DNA from: Volvox africanus
Lineage: Eukaryota; Chlorophyta; Chlorophyceae; Chlamydomonadales; Volvocaceae
Direction of reading: 5' to 3'
Assembly (NCBI GenBank): GCA_030268105.1
Contig: BSDZ01000033.1
Span: forward strand, 631,501-695,500
DNA length: 64,000 bases
Shown: piece by piece, positions 63,534-64,000 of the stretch
Layout: every line of letters starts with the position of its first letter
Numbering within the stretch: position 1 is the stretch's first letter
Position numbers and translations under genes: made by a program
The notes under the pieces: model-generated
The model's database searches: none
Told to the model about the DNA's origin: nothing
Seen by the model: only the letters and a program-made list of their open reading frames with translations

Positions 63534-64000
63534 TTGCCAAGTCGTGATGCTTAGCGTTGTTAAACACTGCACCCTTAATCGACGGTGACGTGGTTATTAA
63601 GAAAAGAGGGACTCAAGACACCTAGAGCGGAACTAAAGGCTCTGAGGCCTGATGGTGACCGTGACCATGGCCGTAGTAGCACCAAGGGGCGGTGACTGGC
63701 TGAATAGCGCGGCACTTTACATTACGAATGTTAGGGCTCTCGTGAGAGATGTCCGGTGTGGTGGCTTGCAGGTGGCTGCTGCGGCTTAGGCGTGATGTTA
63801 GGCTGGGGTTTGCAGGTTTGGTTAGCTTTCTCATGTACATGTTTGTTTTCGGGCACCCCCAGTTTTGTATGTGGTATTCTGTGTTCTTTTTATCGTACCT
63901 AAGGCTTCATGCAGTGGAGGGGGAGGGGCTGTGGAGGTTTAAACAGCTGGTGGGCAGTCGGACTTCATCAAGTGGTATTCATAGTCAGTGAGACTCCCAA
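63534..64000 (+). repeat. Array unit 13, partial (first 467 bp)
   Basis: The window ends inside this unit before its gene. The sequence matches the other units, which shows the array continues to the right. Confidence 0.97.
63869..64000 (+). repeat. 174-bp minisatellite, partial first copy (unit 13)
   Basis: 132 of 174 bases are seen, of the ATGTGG type. The copy number is unknown. Confidence 0.95.

Larger units (their letters stand above)
1..64000 (+). repeat. Head-to-tail tandem array of gene-bearing 4.7-5.5 kb units
   Basis: Every block of sequence recurs in the same order and orientation 12 times, plus a partial 13th. The gene start codons lie at 2029, 7402, 12939, 18486, 23859, 29222, 34237, 39781, 44980, 50341, 55705 and 60894. 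Spacing between them ranges from 5015 to 5547 bases. Units differ by whole 174-bp steps in a spacer minisatellite, a 10-bp step in intron 3, and scattered single-base changes. No unit is inverted and no foreign insertion interrupts the series. Both window edges lie inside units, so the true copy number is unknown. Confidence 0.99.

Noticed and set aside
1..64000. Prokaryotic-style genes from the many short open frames on both strands
   Set aside because: The frames are short, overlap on both strands and mostly open at alternative starts. They repeat only because the DNA repeats. The spliced model explains the coherent coding frame.
1..64000. Transposon or retroelement as the cause of the repetition
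   Set aside because: No terminal inverted repeats, long terminal repeats, target-site duplications, transposase or reverse transcriptase. Units adjoin directly, as in unequal exchange.
1..64000. Array as a pure assembly duplication
   Set aside because: Units differ in copy number, intron form and substitutions in ways a simple repeated-contig error would not create. Only read evidence can exclude local mis-joins.

Overview
The window is a stretch from inside a eukaryotic tandem gene array. One unit of 4.7 to 5.5 kb repeats head to tail for the full 64 kb: 12 complete units and the first 467 bases of a 13th. No unique flanking DNA is visible at either edge, so the array is longer than the window. 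Taking base 1 as the phase, units start at 1, 4678, 10041, 15588, 21135, 26498, 31861, 36884, 42432, 47617, 52981, 58344 and 63534. Their lengths are 4677, 5363, 5547, 5547, 5363, 5363, 5023, 5548, 5185, 5364, 5363 and 5190.

Each unit carries one plus-strand gene that I model with seven exons and six GT-AG introns, encoding about 420 residues. The frame closes across every junction, and every intron holds an in-frame stop. I do not recognise the protein. It has a short N/S/D-rich N-terminal region, predicted helical segments, a proline-rich centre with conspicuous tryptophans, and a basic PRKRRP motif near the C-terminus. No second convincing gene is seen. The spacer between genes holds a nested 174-bp minisatellite (1, 5, 6, 6, 5, 5, 3, 6, 4, 5, 5, 4 copies in units 1 to 12), a degenerate repeat of about 41 bp, a 38-bp alternating purine-pyrimidine tract, a hairpin, and an AT-richer block just upstream of the gene.

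Unit length is fully explained by three things: minisatellite copy number, a 10-bp indel in intron 3 (long in units 1, 3, 4, 7, 8; short in 2, 5, 6, 9 to 12), and a few single-base indels. Coding sequence is otherwise almost invariant. Nine copies (1-6, 9-11) encode the same 420-residue protein. Copy 7 is broken by a frameshift in exon 4. Copies 7 and 8 have lost the normal stop codon, which in copy 8 gives a 54-residue extension. Copy 12 has a frameshift that replaces the C-terminal basic region. Variation is concentrated in units 7 to 9.

The spliceosomal introns, a branch-point-like CTAAC before one acceptor, and the absence of operons or ribosome-binding sites show a nuclear eukaryotic genome. 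A protist or alga with moderate GC fits (a green alga or a dinoflagellate are possibilities), but the sequence does not settle the lineage. High-copy identical genes suggest either demand for a large amount of product or a recently expanded, concertedly evolving locus. Function is unknown.
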